Shown: positions 38,523 through 46,963 of the stretch, piece by piece
Numbering within the stretch: position 1 is the stretch's first letter
How the letters are laid out: each line of letters begins with the position of its first letter
Origin: Phaeobacter sp. 11ANDIMAR09
GTDB lineage: Bacteria > Pseudomonadota > Alphaproteobacteria > Rhodobacterales > Rhodobacteraceae
DNA: 64,000 nucleotides
NCBI RefSeq assembly: GCF_001294455.1
Contig: NZ_LIKT01000002.1
Location: 62,001-126,000 of the forward strand
Direction: 5' to 3'
Position numbers and translations under genes: made by a program
The notes under the pieces: generated by a model
What the model saw: the letters and a program-made list of their open reading frames with translations, nothing else
What the model was told of the DNA's origin: nothing
The model's database searches: none

Positions 38523-38551
38523 AAGGGCGGTCCTGAAAGGGGCCGCCTTTT
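38523..38551 (+). terminator. Rho-independent terminator of gltX
   Basis: AAGGGCGGTCC and GGGGCCGCCTT form a GC stem (one G-U pair) around TGAAA, followed by TTTT. Confidence 0.8.
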
Positions 38552-38572
38552 GTGGTTTAAGCGCAGTGTTGG

Positions 38573-38655
38573 TAACGGGGGGGGCTCCCGCCTGCTCAGC
38601 CCCATTCGCAGAATGGGACGACACAGTTGGGCCGGGCGCCGGGCGAGGCCCGGCG
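38573..38655. repeat. GC-rich dispersed intergenic element, copy B (inverted)
   Basis: Reads in reverse: a perfect 8-bp stem (38637-38644 with 38648-38655), CCGGCCCAAC, a 7-bp stem CCCATTC/GAATGGG (38601-38607 with 38611-38617) and GGCGGGAGCCCCCCC. The order and the two unpaired blocks match copy A at 15.9 kb, while the stems differ in sequence. Confidence 0.65.
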
Positions 38656-38704
38656 CGAGCGCGGGGCAGGCCACATCTTTACCCTCTGAGCCGGGCGATT
38701 GCGG

Positions 38705-39274
38705 CTAGCTCAGAATTTGCGCTTTGAGCTGGTTCAGATGGTGGTCAACCAGTTGCTGCTCTGCCGCTGACAGGATTTGGTGACGGGGGTAGCGGGGGGC
38801 TTGGCGGTCATTCAGGATTGGGGCGTCCCAGCCCCGGGTGCTGGCAAAAAAATCGGCAACCCCGGCTTCGCCAAAGACCTGAAGATGGCCCTGCACCACC
38901 ACATCAAGATAGCTGAGCAGGATGGGGTGAAGCCGACTGCCCTGGTTCTGCGCTTTGGCGGGCACAGCATAGAATGAAATCTCGGTCTGATCCGGCAGCC
39001 CGTGACGGATCTGTTGCTCTGCGGTCAGGCGATCGTAGGCGAATTCGCGCGCGTCCAGAGCCTGCCAATCGGCTCCGGGCACCGCAGCGATAAGCCCGTC
39101 GATCTGGACCTGCGGGGCAGGCTCCACCGTCAGGAATGCCACATCCCGCAGAGCCGTGTGGCACCAGCGGCGGCGCCACCCCATGAGCTGCGCTGGCTGG
39201 GCGTCAAGATAATCATGAGTGGCTGTGTTCACCAGGCTGCCATAGCCGAAGAAATAGGGGGGAAGAGGCGTCAT
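38705..39274 (-). CDS. Gamma-glutamylcyclotransferase-fold (AIG2-like) protein
   Basis: 189 residues. PYFFGYGSLVNTATHDYL is the YGSL substrate loop of the family, and WRRRWCHTALRDVAFLTVEP follows. A glutamate in DAREFAYDRL could be catalytic. Members release 5-oxoproline from gamma-glutamyl amines or peptides; a precise reaction is not shown. It diverges from nsrR with 107 nt between them. Confidence 0.8.
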   Translation of the reverse strand: MTPLPPYFFGYGSLVNTATHDYLDAQPAQLMGWRRRWCHTALRDVAFLTVEPAPQVQIDGLIAAVPGADWQALDAREFAYDRLTAEQQIRHGLPDQTEISFYAVPAKAQNQGSRLHPILLSYLDVVVQGHLQVFGEAGVADFFASTRGWDAPILNDRQAPRYPRHQILSAAEQQLVDHHLNQLKAQILS

Positions 39275-39381
39275 TTGATCGTTGTTCCGTTTTTTGAGAC
39301 CGGGTCAATTGATGTATGTCAAACCGCTTTTTGCCGGGCCGTGCAATATAGCCAGAGCCTAAAGTAGCGGGAGCCAGGAAG

Positions 39382-39849
39382 ATGCGCATCACAAAAAGGA
39401 CCAACATTGCCGTCCGGCTGTTGATGTATTGCGCTGCAAATGCGGATCGTCTGGTGACCAAGGCTGAAATTGCCGAATGCTGCAATATCTCGGAGAACCA
39501 TTTGGCGCAGGTGATCAACCAGCTGAGCCAGCTGGGCTATCTGCATACCCAACGTGGGCGCAATGGGGGCATGGCCCTGGGGCGGCAACCAGAAGCGATC
39601 CAGATTGGCAATGTCTTTCGTGACGTCGAAGGTGCATTGCCGATGGTGGAGTGTTTTGCCGATGCGGATAACACCTGCCCGCTCTCCAATGCCTGCCGCC
39701 TGAAGGTGGCGCTTTCAGAAGCCGCGCAGGCGTTTTATGCCTCGCTGGATGATATCACTTTGGAAGCGCTGATCTGTGACAATCACGATCTAATGCGCAT
39801 TCTGCAACCGGTGGCCTGTGCTGGAGCTGCGACGGCGGAGGCAAGCTGA
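39382..39849 (+). CDS. nsrR: Nitric-oxide-sensing repressor NsrR (Rrf2 family)
   Basis: 155 residues. The winged helix-turn-helix starts RITKRTNIAVRLLMYCAAN, with CCNISENHLAQVINQLSQLG as the recognition part. Three cysteines, C91, C99 and C105 (VECFADADNTCPLSNAC), hold the [Fe-S] cluster, the arrangement that marks NsrR rather than IscR. NO destroys the cluster and relieves repression of NO-detoxifying genes, none of which is in this window. A strong terminator follows. Confidence 0.92.
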   Translation: MRITKRTNIAVRLLMYCAANADRLVTKAEIAECCNISENHLAQVINQLSQLGYLHTQRGRNGGMALGRQPEAIQIGNVFRDVEGALPMVECFADADNTCPLSNACRLKVALSEAAQAFYASLDDITLEALICDNHDLMRILQPVACAGAATAEAS

Positions 39850-39910
39850 GTTCGGCAGGCCCTTTTGCGCGCTGACTGCAGGCCGATCTGTAGAGAAGAG
39901 ATTGCAAACT

Positions 39911-39945
39911 AAACCCCAGGTCCGCTCCGGCCTGGGGTTTGGTTG
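39911..39945 (+). terminator. Rho-independent terminator of nsrR
   Basis: AAACCCCAGG and CCTGGGGTTT form a perfect 10-bp stem with a ten-base loop, followed by GGTTGTT. The A-U flanks also make it usable from the opposite strand. Confidence 0.75.
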
Positions 39946-39985
39946 TTCTGTGCTGTGAGGCAAGACCTGTTATCAGCTGTTGAGC

Positions 39986-42532
39986 CTATTCACGGGCGCG
40001 CAGGATTCGGGCCGGGCGGGCCGCCAGCGGGCGCCAGGCAAAGATCAATCCCGCCAGCAAAGTGGTTGCAATGCCGCCGGTGATCACTGCCAGGGCATTG
40101 GGCCAGATCACTACATAGGCGGTCTCAAAGACAAAGACATTCACCGCCCAGGCGCCCGCAATCCCGGCCAGGAGCGCAACACCGCCCGCTCCGGCACCCA
40201 GAATGATCGAGCGTAGCGCGAAGCTTAGCAGGATTTTTGCGCGGGTAGCGCCAAGGGTTTTCAGCAGGGCGGCCTCGTAGCGCCGTGCGGGCTCTCCGGC
40301 GGCGGCTGTTCCAAGCAACACCAGAAAACCGGTCAGCAGCGTGGCCGCCGCGCCATAGCTGGTGGCCGCGGCCAGTTGGCGCAGAATATCCGAGACCCGG
40401 TCAATGGCATCGCGGACCCGGATGGCGGTGATATTGGGCATCGCCTGCGCTAAATCCCTCAGGATCTGCGCTTCTGAGCTGGCTTCGGCGTAGACCGTGG
40501 CGATAAAGCTATGGGGCGCACCGGCCAGGGCGGCCTCGTTGAGGGTCAGCACAAACCCCATGCCCGCAGTGGAGAAGTCGACATTGCGAAAGCTGGTGAT
40601 CTCAGCCTGGATATCGCGCCCCAGAACGTTGAGCGTGATGGTGTCGCCAAGGCTCAGTCCCAGCTCGTCGGCCTCTTCGGCGGCAAAGCTGACCTGGGGC
40701 GGGCCGGTATAATCATCGGGCCACCAGCTGCCAGCCACGACCTCGGTGCCTTTTGGCTGGGCCGCGGCATAGGTGACGCCACGATCACCGCGCACGACCC
40801 AGTGATCGCCGGCTACCTCTTGTGCCGGCACGTTGTTGATTTTGGTAATCACGGCGCGCAGCATTGGAGCGCTTTCGACCTTGCTGACCGCCGGATCCCC
40901 GTCGACGCGCTCCAGAAAGGCGGGCATCTGATCACGTTGGATATCGACAAAGAAATAGGAGGGCGCAACATCCGGCAGATTGCCCGCGATTGCGCGGCGC
41001 ATATTGCCGTCGATCTGACCAATTGCAGCGAGAACCGTGAGCCCCAGCCCCAGCGCCAGAACCGCAGGCACGGCCCCATCGCGCGAGGTGCCAATGGTAG
41101 CCAAGGCCCACCGCAATGCGGGGCGCCCGCGGGTGATGTGGGATCCGCGCCGTGCCAGCCAGCCAAGACCAAGCGCGGCAATCAGCAACACCAAGAGCGC
41201 CCCCATCAACCCGCCAGCCGTCCAGAGTGTCAGCTCAGCCGCGCCCGAGAACCAGGCGGCAGAGCCCACAAGCAGAGCCAGGGCCAGAGCCGTGGCCAGA
41301 ATGTAGCGCAGGGCGGGCAGGCGACTGACTTCACCCAAAGCGCCACGAAACAACGAGGCGGCGCGGATACGCTCGGCCCGCGCCAGAGGCCAGAGGGCAA
41401 AGATAAAGGCGGTGAGAAAGCCATAGAGCGCGGCCTCCACCAAAGTGGCGGGATAGATGGCGAACAAGGCCGGGAAGGGCAATTGCGCTGCAATCATCGG
41501 CCCCAGCAGGATCGGCCCAAGCCCGCCCAGGAGCAAGCCAATGCTGACCCCCAGTAGGGTCAGCGCGCCAATCTGCAAGAAATAAGTGAGAAAGATCACC
41601 TGCCGTTCAGCCCCAAGCGTGCGCAGGGTGGCGATGGTTTCGGTCTTGGTGGCCAGGTAAGCGCGCACAGCGGCAGAGACACCCACGCCCCCCACCGCGA
41701 GGCCCGAAAGCCCCACCAACACCAGGAAGCCGCCCAAGCGTTCCACAAAGGTGGCAATGCCGGGAGCGCCATTGCGGGCATCACGCCAGCGCATGCCATT
41801 GTCTTCGAACTGGGCCCGGGCCTCTGCCTGAAGCGCGTCCAGATCGGTCTCGGGCGGCAAGGTCAGGCGGTATTTTGTGGAAAACAACGAGCCGGGAGCC
41901 AAAAGGCCGGACCCTTCCAGCGCGGGCAGGGAGACCAGCGTGCGCGGCCCCAGGGCAAAGCCGGAGGCGGCGGCGTCTGGCTCGGCCTTGATGGTGGCCA
42001 TGAGCACAAAGTCACGGGTGCCAAAGCGCACCGGGTCGCCGGGCTTTAGCCCCAAACGATCGGCCAGAACCGGCATCATGGCGACACCGGGCAGATCTCC
42101 GTCGCCCGCAAGCGCGTTCTCCAAGGGGATATCTGGCTGCAACCTCAGGGTCCCAGCCAACGGATAGGCGGTATCAACCGCCTTGACCTGGGTCAGCGCG
42201 CGTTCGTCGCCGAGTGTCGCCATCGAGCGGAACTCGACCACTTCCGAGACAGCCTGGGCTTGTTCGGCCATCCAGGCGCGTTCTTCGTCATTGGCAAAAC
42301 GATAGGTGAAGGTCATCTCGGCATCGCCGCCCAAGAGGCTGGCGCCTTCCTGGGTCAACCCGGCTTCGATTGAGGCTCGGATAGAGCCAATGGCGGCGAT
42401 CACGGCAACGCCAAGCGCAAGACAGGCCAGAAAGATACGAAAGCCTTTGACGCCGCTGCGCAGCTCCCGCAGGGCAAAGCGCCAGGCCAGAGATATGGAT
42501 GAGGCGGGACCGCTTGGGGTCATGGCCGTCAT
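39986..42532 (-). CDS. ABC transporter permease, FtsX/YbbP type
   Basis: 848 residues with two FtsX domains and about ten membrane helices. The N-terminal helix RIFLACLALGVAVIAAIGSIRASI, an external MacB-like domain, then GLSGLAVGGVGVSAAVRAYLATKTETIATLRTLGAERQ are typical of YbbP. Its start overlaps the ATP-binding gene by 4 nt. In proteobacteria YbbA-YbbP is beside the TesA gene, as here, but the exported substrate is unknown; lipids or lipoprotein-like molecules have been suggested. Confidence 0.9.
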   Translation of the reverse strand: MTAMTPSGPASSISLAWRFALRELRSGVKGFRIFLACLALGVAVIAAIGSIRASIEAGLTQEGASLLGGDAEMTFTYRFANDEERAWMAEQAQAVSEVVEFRSMATLGDERALTQVKAVDTAYPLAGTLRLQPDIPLENALAGDGDLPGVAMMPVLADRLGLKPGDPVRFGTRDFVLMATIKAEPDAAASGFALGPRTLVSLPALEGSGLLAPGSLFSTKYRLTLPPETDLDALQAEARAQFEDNGMRWRDARNGAPGIATFVERLGGFLVLVGLSGLAVGGVGVSAAVRAYLATKTETIATLRTLGAERQVIFLTYFLQIGALTLLGVSIGLLLGGLGPILLGPMIAAQLPFPALFAIYPATLVEAALYGFLTAFIFALWPLARAERIRAASLFRGALGEVSRLPALRYILATALALALLVGSAAWFSGAAELTLWTAGGLMGALLVLLIAALGLGWLARRGSHITRGRPALRWALATIGTSRDGAVPAVLALGLGLTVLAAIGQIDGNMRRAIAGNLPDVAPSYFFVDIQRDQMPAFLERVDGDPAVSKVESAPMLRAVITKINNVPAQEVAGDHWVVRGDRGVTYAAAQPKGTEVVAGSWWPDDYTGPPQVSFAAEEADELGLSLGDTITLNVLGRDIQAEITSFRNVDFSTAGMGFVLTLNEAALAGAPHSFIATVYAEASSEAQILRDLAQAMPNITAIRVRDAIDRVSDILRQLAAATSYGAAATLLTGFLVLLGTAAAGEPARRYEAALLKTLGATRAKILLSFALRSIILGAGAGGVALLAGIAGAWAVNVFVFETAYVVIWPNALAVITGGIATTLLAGLIFAWRPLAARPARILRARE

Positions 42533-43248
42533 TCCGCAGCCTCAGGCGCCGCAGCGGTTCTGCCCTCGGTCTCGGCCAGACGGCCGTCGCGGAGACGGAT
42601 CACCCGGTCACAGCGAGCGGCCAGCTCGGGTGCATGGGTGACCATGATGAGCGTGGCGCCCGAGCGGTCGCGCAGACCAAAGAGCAGGTCCATCACCGCC
42701 GCGCCATTGGCCTCGTCCAAATTGCCGGTGGGCTCATCCGCCAGTAGGATTTCCGGGCGCGGGGCCAGGGCGCGGGCCAGCGCCACACGCTGTTGTTCAC
42801 CACCGGATAGCTGCGCCGGGAAATGACCCGCACGATGCCCCAGACCCACGGCTTCCAGCTCGGCCTGAGCGACCTCAAAGGCATCGCGGCGTCCGGCCAG
42901 CTCCAGCGGAGTGGCGACATTTTCCAGCGCCGTCATGGTGGGGATCAAATGGAAGCTTTGGAACACCACCCCCATGTGGTTGCGGCGAAACCGAGCCAGG
43001 GCGTCTTCATCCATGGCGGTGAGATCCTGCCCGAGGGCCGAAATATGTCCGCCTGTGGCCAGTTCGAGCCCGCCCATCAACATCAGCAGCGAGGACTTAC
43101 CCGACCCGGAGGGGCCGATCAGGCCCAGGGTCTCTCCCTTTGTGACATCCAGAGAAATATCCTGCAGAATTCGCACCGGTCCGGTATTGCCATTCAGCGT
43201 TAATGACGCATCTTTAAGGTGAAGAACGGGTCTGTCTGTTTCTGTCAT
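42529..43248 (-). CDS. ABC transporter ATP-binding protein, YbbA type
   Basis: 239 residues from ATG 43248. Walker A GPSGSGKSSLL, Q-loop VFQSFHLIPTMTALENV, signature LSGGEQQRVALARALA and Walker B ILLADEPTGNLDEANG make it a MacB/LolD-class ATPase. It pairs with the FtsX permease downstream. It is divergent from the esterase gene across about 50 nt, so the two probably share regulatory DNA. Confidence 0.93.
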   Translation of the reverse strand: MTETDRPVLHLKDASLTLNGNTGPVRILQDISLDVTKGETLGLIGPSGSGKSSLLMLMGGLELATGGHISALGQDLTAMDEDALARFRRNHMGVVFQSFHLIPTMTALENVATPLELAGRRDAFEVAQAELEAVGLGHRAGHFPAQLSGGEQQRVALARALAPRPEILLADEPTGNLDEANGAAVMDLLFGLRDRSGATLIMVTHAPELAARCDRVIRLRDGRLAETEGRTAAAPEAAE

Positions 43249-43298
43249 GAAGCTGCGCCTGTTAAATGGATTGTATCGGATATGGAGCATTTGCCACG

Positions 43299-43964
43299 AT
43301 GCGCAAGGTTTTGGCCCTGTTTGGGATTATTATTTTTGCCTCCCTTGCCTCTGGCGGGCGGGCAGAAGAGCTGCGGATCACTGCCTTTGGCGACAGTCTG
43401 GTGCAGGGCTACGGGCTGACCCAGGGCGAGGGACTGGTGCCGCAGTTGCAACATTGGTTGCAAGAACAAGGTGTTGCGGTTCGTCTGAGCAATGCCGGTG
43501 TGTCGGGGGATACCACCGCTGGTGGCGCCGCGCGGATCGACTGGACCCTGGCCGATCAGCCACAGGGGCTGATTGTGCTGTTGGGAGGGAATGATCTGCT
43601 GCGCGGGCTGTCGCCCAAGCAGGCCCGGGCCAATCTGCGCCAGATCCTGCAGGCGGCGCAGGCCAGCCGGGTTGAGGTGCTCCTGATTGGCATGCAGGCA
43701 CCGGGAAATTTTGGTCCCGAATACAAGGCAAGCTTTGACAGCATCTATGCGGATCTGGCGCAGGAGTTCGACGCCCTGCTGCACCCGGATGCCTTTGCCG
43801 GCATTCGGGCCGTGGTCGGTGCTGATCCGGCGGCAGCGCAGGACTATATGCAGAGCGACAATATTCATCCCAACGCCCAAGGCGTCGCGCTGAATGTCGC
43901 CGCTTTGGGGCCAGTGGTGCAGGAATTGGCAAAACGCATTGAGGCCTCCGCAGCGGATAGCTAG
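43299..43964 (+). CDS. tesA: Periplasmic arylesterase / lysophospholipase (TesA family)
   Basis: 221 residues from ATG 43299. The signal peptide VLALFGIIIFASLASGGRA precedes the SGNH hydrolase core: ITAFGDSLVQGYG (block I, nucleophile Ser), GVSGDTTAGG (II), LLGGNDLLRG (III) and DNIHPNAQG (V, catalytic Asp and His). TesA hydrolyses acyl-CoA, lysophospholipid and aryl esters in the periplasm. The neighbouring YbbA-YbbP pair suggests a linked lipid function. Confidence 0.92.
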   Translation: MRKVLALFGIIIFASLASGGRAEELRITAFGDSLVQGYGLTQGEGLVPQLQHWLQEQGVAVRLSNAGVSGDTTAGGAARIDWTLADQPQGLIVLLGGNDLLRGLSPKQARANLRQILQAAQASRVEVLLIGMQAPGNFGPEYKASFDSIYADLAQEFDALLHPDAFAGIRAVVGADPAAAQDYMQSDNIHPNAQGVALNVAALGPVVQELAKRIEASAADS

Positions 43965-43979
43965 GGGCCGGATAGAACA

Positions 43980-44001
43980 GCGGCCCCGAGGCAGGGGCCG
44001 C
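43980..44001. terminator. Hairpin between tesA and the cold-shock gene
   Basis: GCGGCCCC and GGGGCCGC form a perfect 8-bp stem with a six-base loop. It lies between two convergent genes and probably serves both, although a U-run is weak on either side. Confidence 0.5.
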
Positions 44002-44024
44002 AAAAATGGGTTTGCCTGGGTGGC

Positions 44025-44231
44025 TTAGAGCAGCGCGAGATCAACAGCAGATTCACGACCGTCCCGGCCAGGCTGCATCTCGTAGCTGACTTTCTGATTG
44101 TCAGCGAGGCCAGTCAGACCGGACCGCTCCACCGCAGAAATGTGAACAAATACATCGCTGCCGCCATTATCGGGGGCGATAAAGCCGTAGCCTTTGGTGG
44201 TGTTGAACCATTTGACGGTGCCAGTTGCCAT
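44025..44231 (-). CDS. Cold-shock domain protein, CspA family
   Basis: 68 residues from ATG 44231; GGAGAAGAG precedes it. The single-stranded nucleic-acid motifs KGYGFI (RNP1) and VFVHIS (RNP2) are both present, after the usual TGTVKWFN start. It acts as an RNA chaperone. An in-frame extension of 27 codons upstream lies in the leader and is unlike the family. Confidence 0.93.
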   Translation of the reverse strand: MATGTVKWFNTTKGYGFIAPDNGGSDVFVHISAVERSGLTGLADNQKVSYEMQPGRDGRESAVDLALL

Positions 44232-44518
44232 CGTCTCTTCTCCTAGTTTCTTCTCACGCGCACTGCCCGCAGCATGCGGCAGTATGGCTCGCTCATTCTG
44301 GGGAAAATTCACCCATCAGGGGTCAATTGCACCCCTTTTATGACCTCGCGATGACAGCATTGGACAGAAGCAGCGCCCGCGCAAGAAAAATTCGAGCCCT
44401 CGTAGGGGCAAGATGTCGGCCCTGCATCAATTGTGCGCATTCCGCCCATATGGGCTGGGCCGGTCTGCGAGATCGACAACCGCAAGGGGCGTTGGTGGGG
44501 CAGATCGCTCCAATCAGG

Positions 44519-45100
44519 CTAGAGGACTGTGACTTTGGTGCCGATGGGTACGCGGTTATACAGATCGCTGACATGTTCGTTCAGCATCCGGATGCAGCCA
44601 TTGGAGGCCGATGAGCCAATTGTTTCGGGCTGGGTGGTGCCATGGATGCGGAAATAGGTATCCACCCCATTCTGATAGAGATAGAGCGCCCGCGCACCTA
44701 ACGGGTTGTCTGGACCGCCGGGCTGCACATAGCTGTTGCCGGCAAAACGCGCATAGCTGCGGGGGCTGCGTTCGATCATCTCTGGGGTTGGGCGCCAGCT
44801 GGGCCATTCTGCCTTGCGCTGGATGATGGCGCTGCCGGTGAACTCCAAGCCGGCCTTGCCCACTCCAACGCCGTAGCGGATGGCCTTACGCTGTTCGGTG
44901 ACGAAGTACAGATAATAGGAGCGGGTCAGGATCAGGATCTCACCGGGCAGAAACTGCTTTTTGATCCGCACAAACTGTGGGGTTGGATCATAGACGGGCG
45001 GCTCTTTGGCGAGGGCAGGGCTGGGCAGGGCCAGATTGGCGAGGGAAGCAGCGGAAAAAGCTGCCAGAGCGGAACTGGTAAAGCTGCGGCGAGAAACCAT
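44519..45100 (-). CDS. L,D-transpeptidase (YkuD domain) with Tat-like signal
   Basis: 193 residues. The N-terminus VSRRSFTSSALAAFSAA has a twin-arginine motif. The YkuD catalytic site has His153 in RIHGTTQPE and Cys169 in SASNGCIRML. Such enzymes make 3-3 cross-links in peptidoglycan or attach lipoproteins to it. Tat export is suggested by sequence only. Divergent from trxC with 153 nt between. Confidence 0.9.
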   Translation of the reverse strand: MVSRRSFTSSALAAFSAASLANLALPSPALAKEPPVYDPTPQFVRIKKQFLPGEILILTRSYYLYFVTEQRKAIRYGVGVGKAGLEFTGSAIIQRKAEWPSWRPTPEMIERSPRSYARFAGNSYVQPGGPDNPLGARALYLYQNGVDTYFRIHGTTQPETIGSSASNGCIRMLNEHVSDLYNRVPIGTKVTVL

Positions 45101-45253
45101 TTGGGCCTCAGATTTTGGAACAGGTTGCAGCCAGTCTGCGTTTCGCCTTTGGCCGGGTCAAGCCTGCAGAGCGCGAGATCGACTTGTAGACTGCAGATCA
45201 GGGCCTATATCTGGTGGCGATACCGGACTGAGAAACGCACTGGAGCACCTGTG

Positions 45254-45694
45254 ATGGCAGATCAGAAAGCCATGAAAACACTCACCTGCCTTGCCTGTGG
45301 GCAGTTGAACCGCGTGCCGGAAGCCAAACTGATGGCTGGCGCAAAATGTGGCAGTTGTAGTGCGGCTCTGGTGCCAAAACAGCCGGTGGATGTTGACCCG
45401 GCCGTGCTGCAAAAGGCGGCACAGAATGACGATCTGCCTTTGGTGGTGGACTTCTGGGCGCCCTGGTGCGGGCCCTGCAAGATGATGGGGCCGGAATTTG
45501 CCAAAGCGTCAAAAAAGCTGGCAGGGCAGGCGCGTCTGGTTAAGCTCGACACCCAACGTCATCAATCGACGGGCGGGCGCTATCGGATCAAAGGTATCCC
45601 AACCCTGGTGGCTTTTGAGCGGGGCAAGGAGAAAAAGCGCCAGTCCGGCGCGCTGCGCGAAGGCCAGATTGTCAGCTGGGTCAAGGCGGGCTAG
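45254..45694 (+). CDS. trxC: Thioredoxin 2 (TrxC)
   Basis: 146 residues from ATG 45254, preceded by GGAG at eight bases. An N-terminal zinc finger (C12, C15, C32, C35) marks TrxC. The active site WCGPC is at 71-75 and the cis-proline in GIPTLVAF. It reduces disulphides in the cytoplasm and is often induced by oxidative stress. An alternative ATG six codons later lacks a better ribosome site. Confidence 0.94.
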   Translation: MADQKAMKTLTCLACGQLNRVPEAKLMAGAKCGSCSAALVPKQPVDVDPAVLQKAAQNDDLPLVVDFWAPWCGPCKMMGPEFAKASKKLAGQARLVKLDTQRHQSTGGRYRIKGIPTLVAFERGKEKKRQSGALREGQIVSWVKAG

Positions 45695-45799
45695 CCAGCT
45701 CTCTCCCTAAAGAGTTGCTCACTAGAAGCGGGTGATCCGGTGCAGTTTTTTGCTGTCGGCAAACCGGTGTAGGGTCAATCGTGCATAACGCGGTAGCAG

Positions 45800-46015
45800 T
45801 TATGCGCTGGCTGTGGGGTGCTTGTCCATGGTCAGCGACTGGGTGGCGAAGCCCCCGCGCACAAACAGCAGGGTGAGAGACAGGGCGGAGATCAGAATGC
45901 CGGAACCGGTATAAAGCAGCAGGCTTTGCCAGATGTGCAAATCGAACAATGCAAAGCCAGTAATGGCAGACAACAGTCCAAAGACTGATCCAAACATGAC
46001 ACTCACTAAAGCCAT
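45800..46015 (-). CDS. Small two-helix membrane protein, unknown
   Basis: 71 residues from ATG 46015, with GGGAGAAA upstream. Two membrane helices are likely (VMFGSVFGLLSAITGFALF; SLLLYTGSGILISALSLTLLF), then a short polar tail ending MDKHPTASA. No family is recognised. It lies alone between trxC and the DUF4157 gene. A good ribosome site and hydrophobic pattern favour a real gene. Confidence 0.6.
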   Translation of the reverse strand: MALVSVMFGSVFGLLSAITGFALFDLHIWQSLLLYTGSGILISALSLTLLFVRGGFATQSLTMDKHPTASA

Positions 46016-46173
46016 AAGATTTCTCCCTGATCGAGATCGCATAAAGATCCTAGCGCAGCTCGGTCATCCCAATACAGAAGCAAATAGTTAAGATTTTGTT
46101 TAAACTGTGTGCACAGGATGGCAAACGCGCTGGTTTTGCTTGACAGCTGCGCGTCCCGGGGGCTTTGGCAGGG

Positions 46174-46545
46174 TCACTTTGAAACCAGCGCCTGACCCGC
46201 GCGCGGTTTTGGCATCTTGCCTCGCCCCTGTTGCAGCACATGGGCGAGCTCATGCACCAAAAGGTCGGTGTTCTTGGCGCTGGCGGGGCGGGCAAAATAG
46301 ACATCATTGCCGATGGTAAAGGCCTTGGCCCGCAGCTCCTTGCACAGGTCTTTGGCATTGCCACCGATATGCACCTTTACCTTAGAGAGCTTGCTGCCAA
46401 AATGCGCCTCCAGCCCCTTGCGCAGATCGCTGGGCAGTTTCTTGCCCTTGGTGCCCTCTGGCTCGGTGGTGAATTTGCGGCGCTTGGCCTTGCGGCCCTT
46501 GGTGGCCTCAATCTTGGCGGTGATTTCTTCGGGTGAGATCGGCAT
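46174..46545 (-). CDS. DUF4157 domain protein with zinc-protease-like motif
   Basis: 123 residues from ATG 46545 (AAGGGG six bases upstream). A lysine-rich N-terminus (TKGRKAKRRKFTTEPEGTKG) is followed by the DUF4157 core: LPSDLRKGLEAHFG, VKVHIGGNAKDL, AFTIGNDVYFA, and LLVHELAHVLQQG, a HExxH metal site. In other bacteria DUF4157 heads many toxins delivered by extracellular contractile injection systems. Here it is a short, stand-alone protein and no injection genes are nearby, so its role is open. Confidence 0.85.
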   Translation of the reverse strand: MPISPEEITAKIEATKGRKAKRRKFTTEPEGTKGKKLPSDLRKGLEAHFGSKLSKVKVHIGGNAKDLCKELRAKAFTIGNDVYFARPASAKNTDLLVHELAHVLQQGRGKMPKPRAGQALVSK

Positions 46546-46683
46546 GGAAAACCCCTTTCTAACAATTGGCACGGAAACAACAGGTGTGAGGCCCAGCCAA
46601 CCTAGCGCAGTGCGGCAAAAAGGCAAAATGCACGGGGAAAGTGGGGGGAGAGAGCGCGCGCCATCCTGCTTTGCCTTCGGCGA

Positions 46684-46703
46684 GAATATTTTGGGAAAGG
46701 TGA
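46684..46703. repeat. GAATATTTT element, copy 2
   Basis: GAATATTTTGGGAAAGGTGA matches 18189-18208 in 18 of 20 bases. Both copies follow a GC-rich segment in intergenic DNA. Confidence 0.5.
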
Positions 46704-46830
46704 AAGGCGGGTCGCCTCGTGCCTTCGCCAATGTGTTCACCCGCGTAGGGCGATGATGCGTCGTGCGAGTGCAGTTGCAGAAGGCCCTGTTAAGATCATG
46801 TTGAATTTTGGACGTAGCCGCTAGGCCCGC

Positions 46831-46909
46831 GCCTGACCTACTCCCCGGGAAGGCGCTTCGTCTCTCCTCTAGGTCAGGCTCAGCTCCTAGGGTTTGAGCA
46901 ACTGACCCC
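46831..46909. repeat. Two mutually exclusive inverted repeats
   Basis: GCCTGACCTA (46831-46840) pairs over 10 bp with TAGGTCAGGC (46870-46879). The GGTCAG of the latter can instead pair with CTGACC just downstream, with GCTCA/TGAGC as an inner stem. It lies beyond the ettA terminator and has no coding potential. Confidence 0.5.
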
Positions 46910-46921
46910 AAAATGTAGGAA

Positions 46922-46940
46922 GGGCGGCCAAGGGCCGCCC
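46922..46940 (-). terminator. Terminator hairpin of ettA
   Basis: GGGCGGCC and GGCCGCCC form a perfect 8-bp stem with a three-base loop, 24 nt after the ettA stop. On the minus strand TTCCTACATTTT follows. Confidence 0.65.
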
Positions 46941-46963
46941 AACGTAATCCTAGATCAACAAAG

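Larger units (their letters stand above)
46546..46921. other. Intergenic region without a recognisable gene
   Basis: It contains the second copy of the GAATATTTT element (46684-46703) and the nested inverted repeats at 46831-46909. No open frame with a ribosome site or a known family is visible on either strand. Confidence 0.6.

Noticed and set aside
46174-46545. Part of an extracellular contractile injection system
   Set aside because: No sheath, tube, baseplate or AAA+ loader gene occurs nearby.
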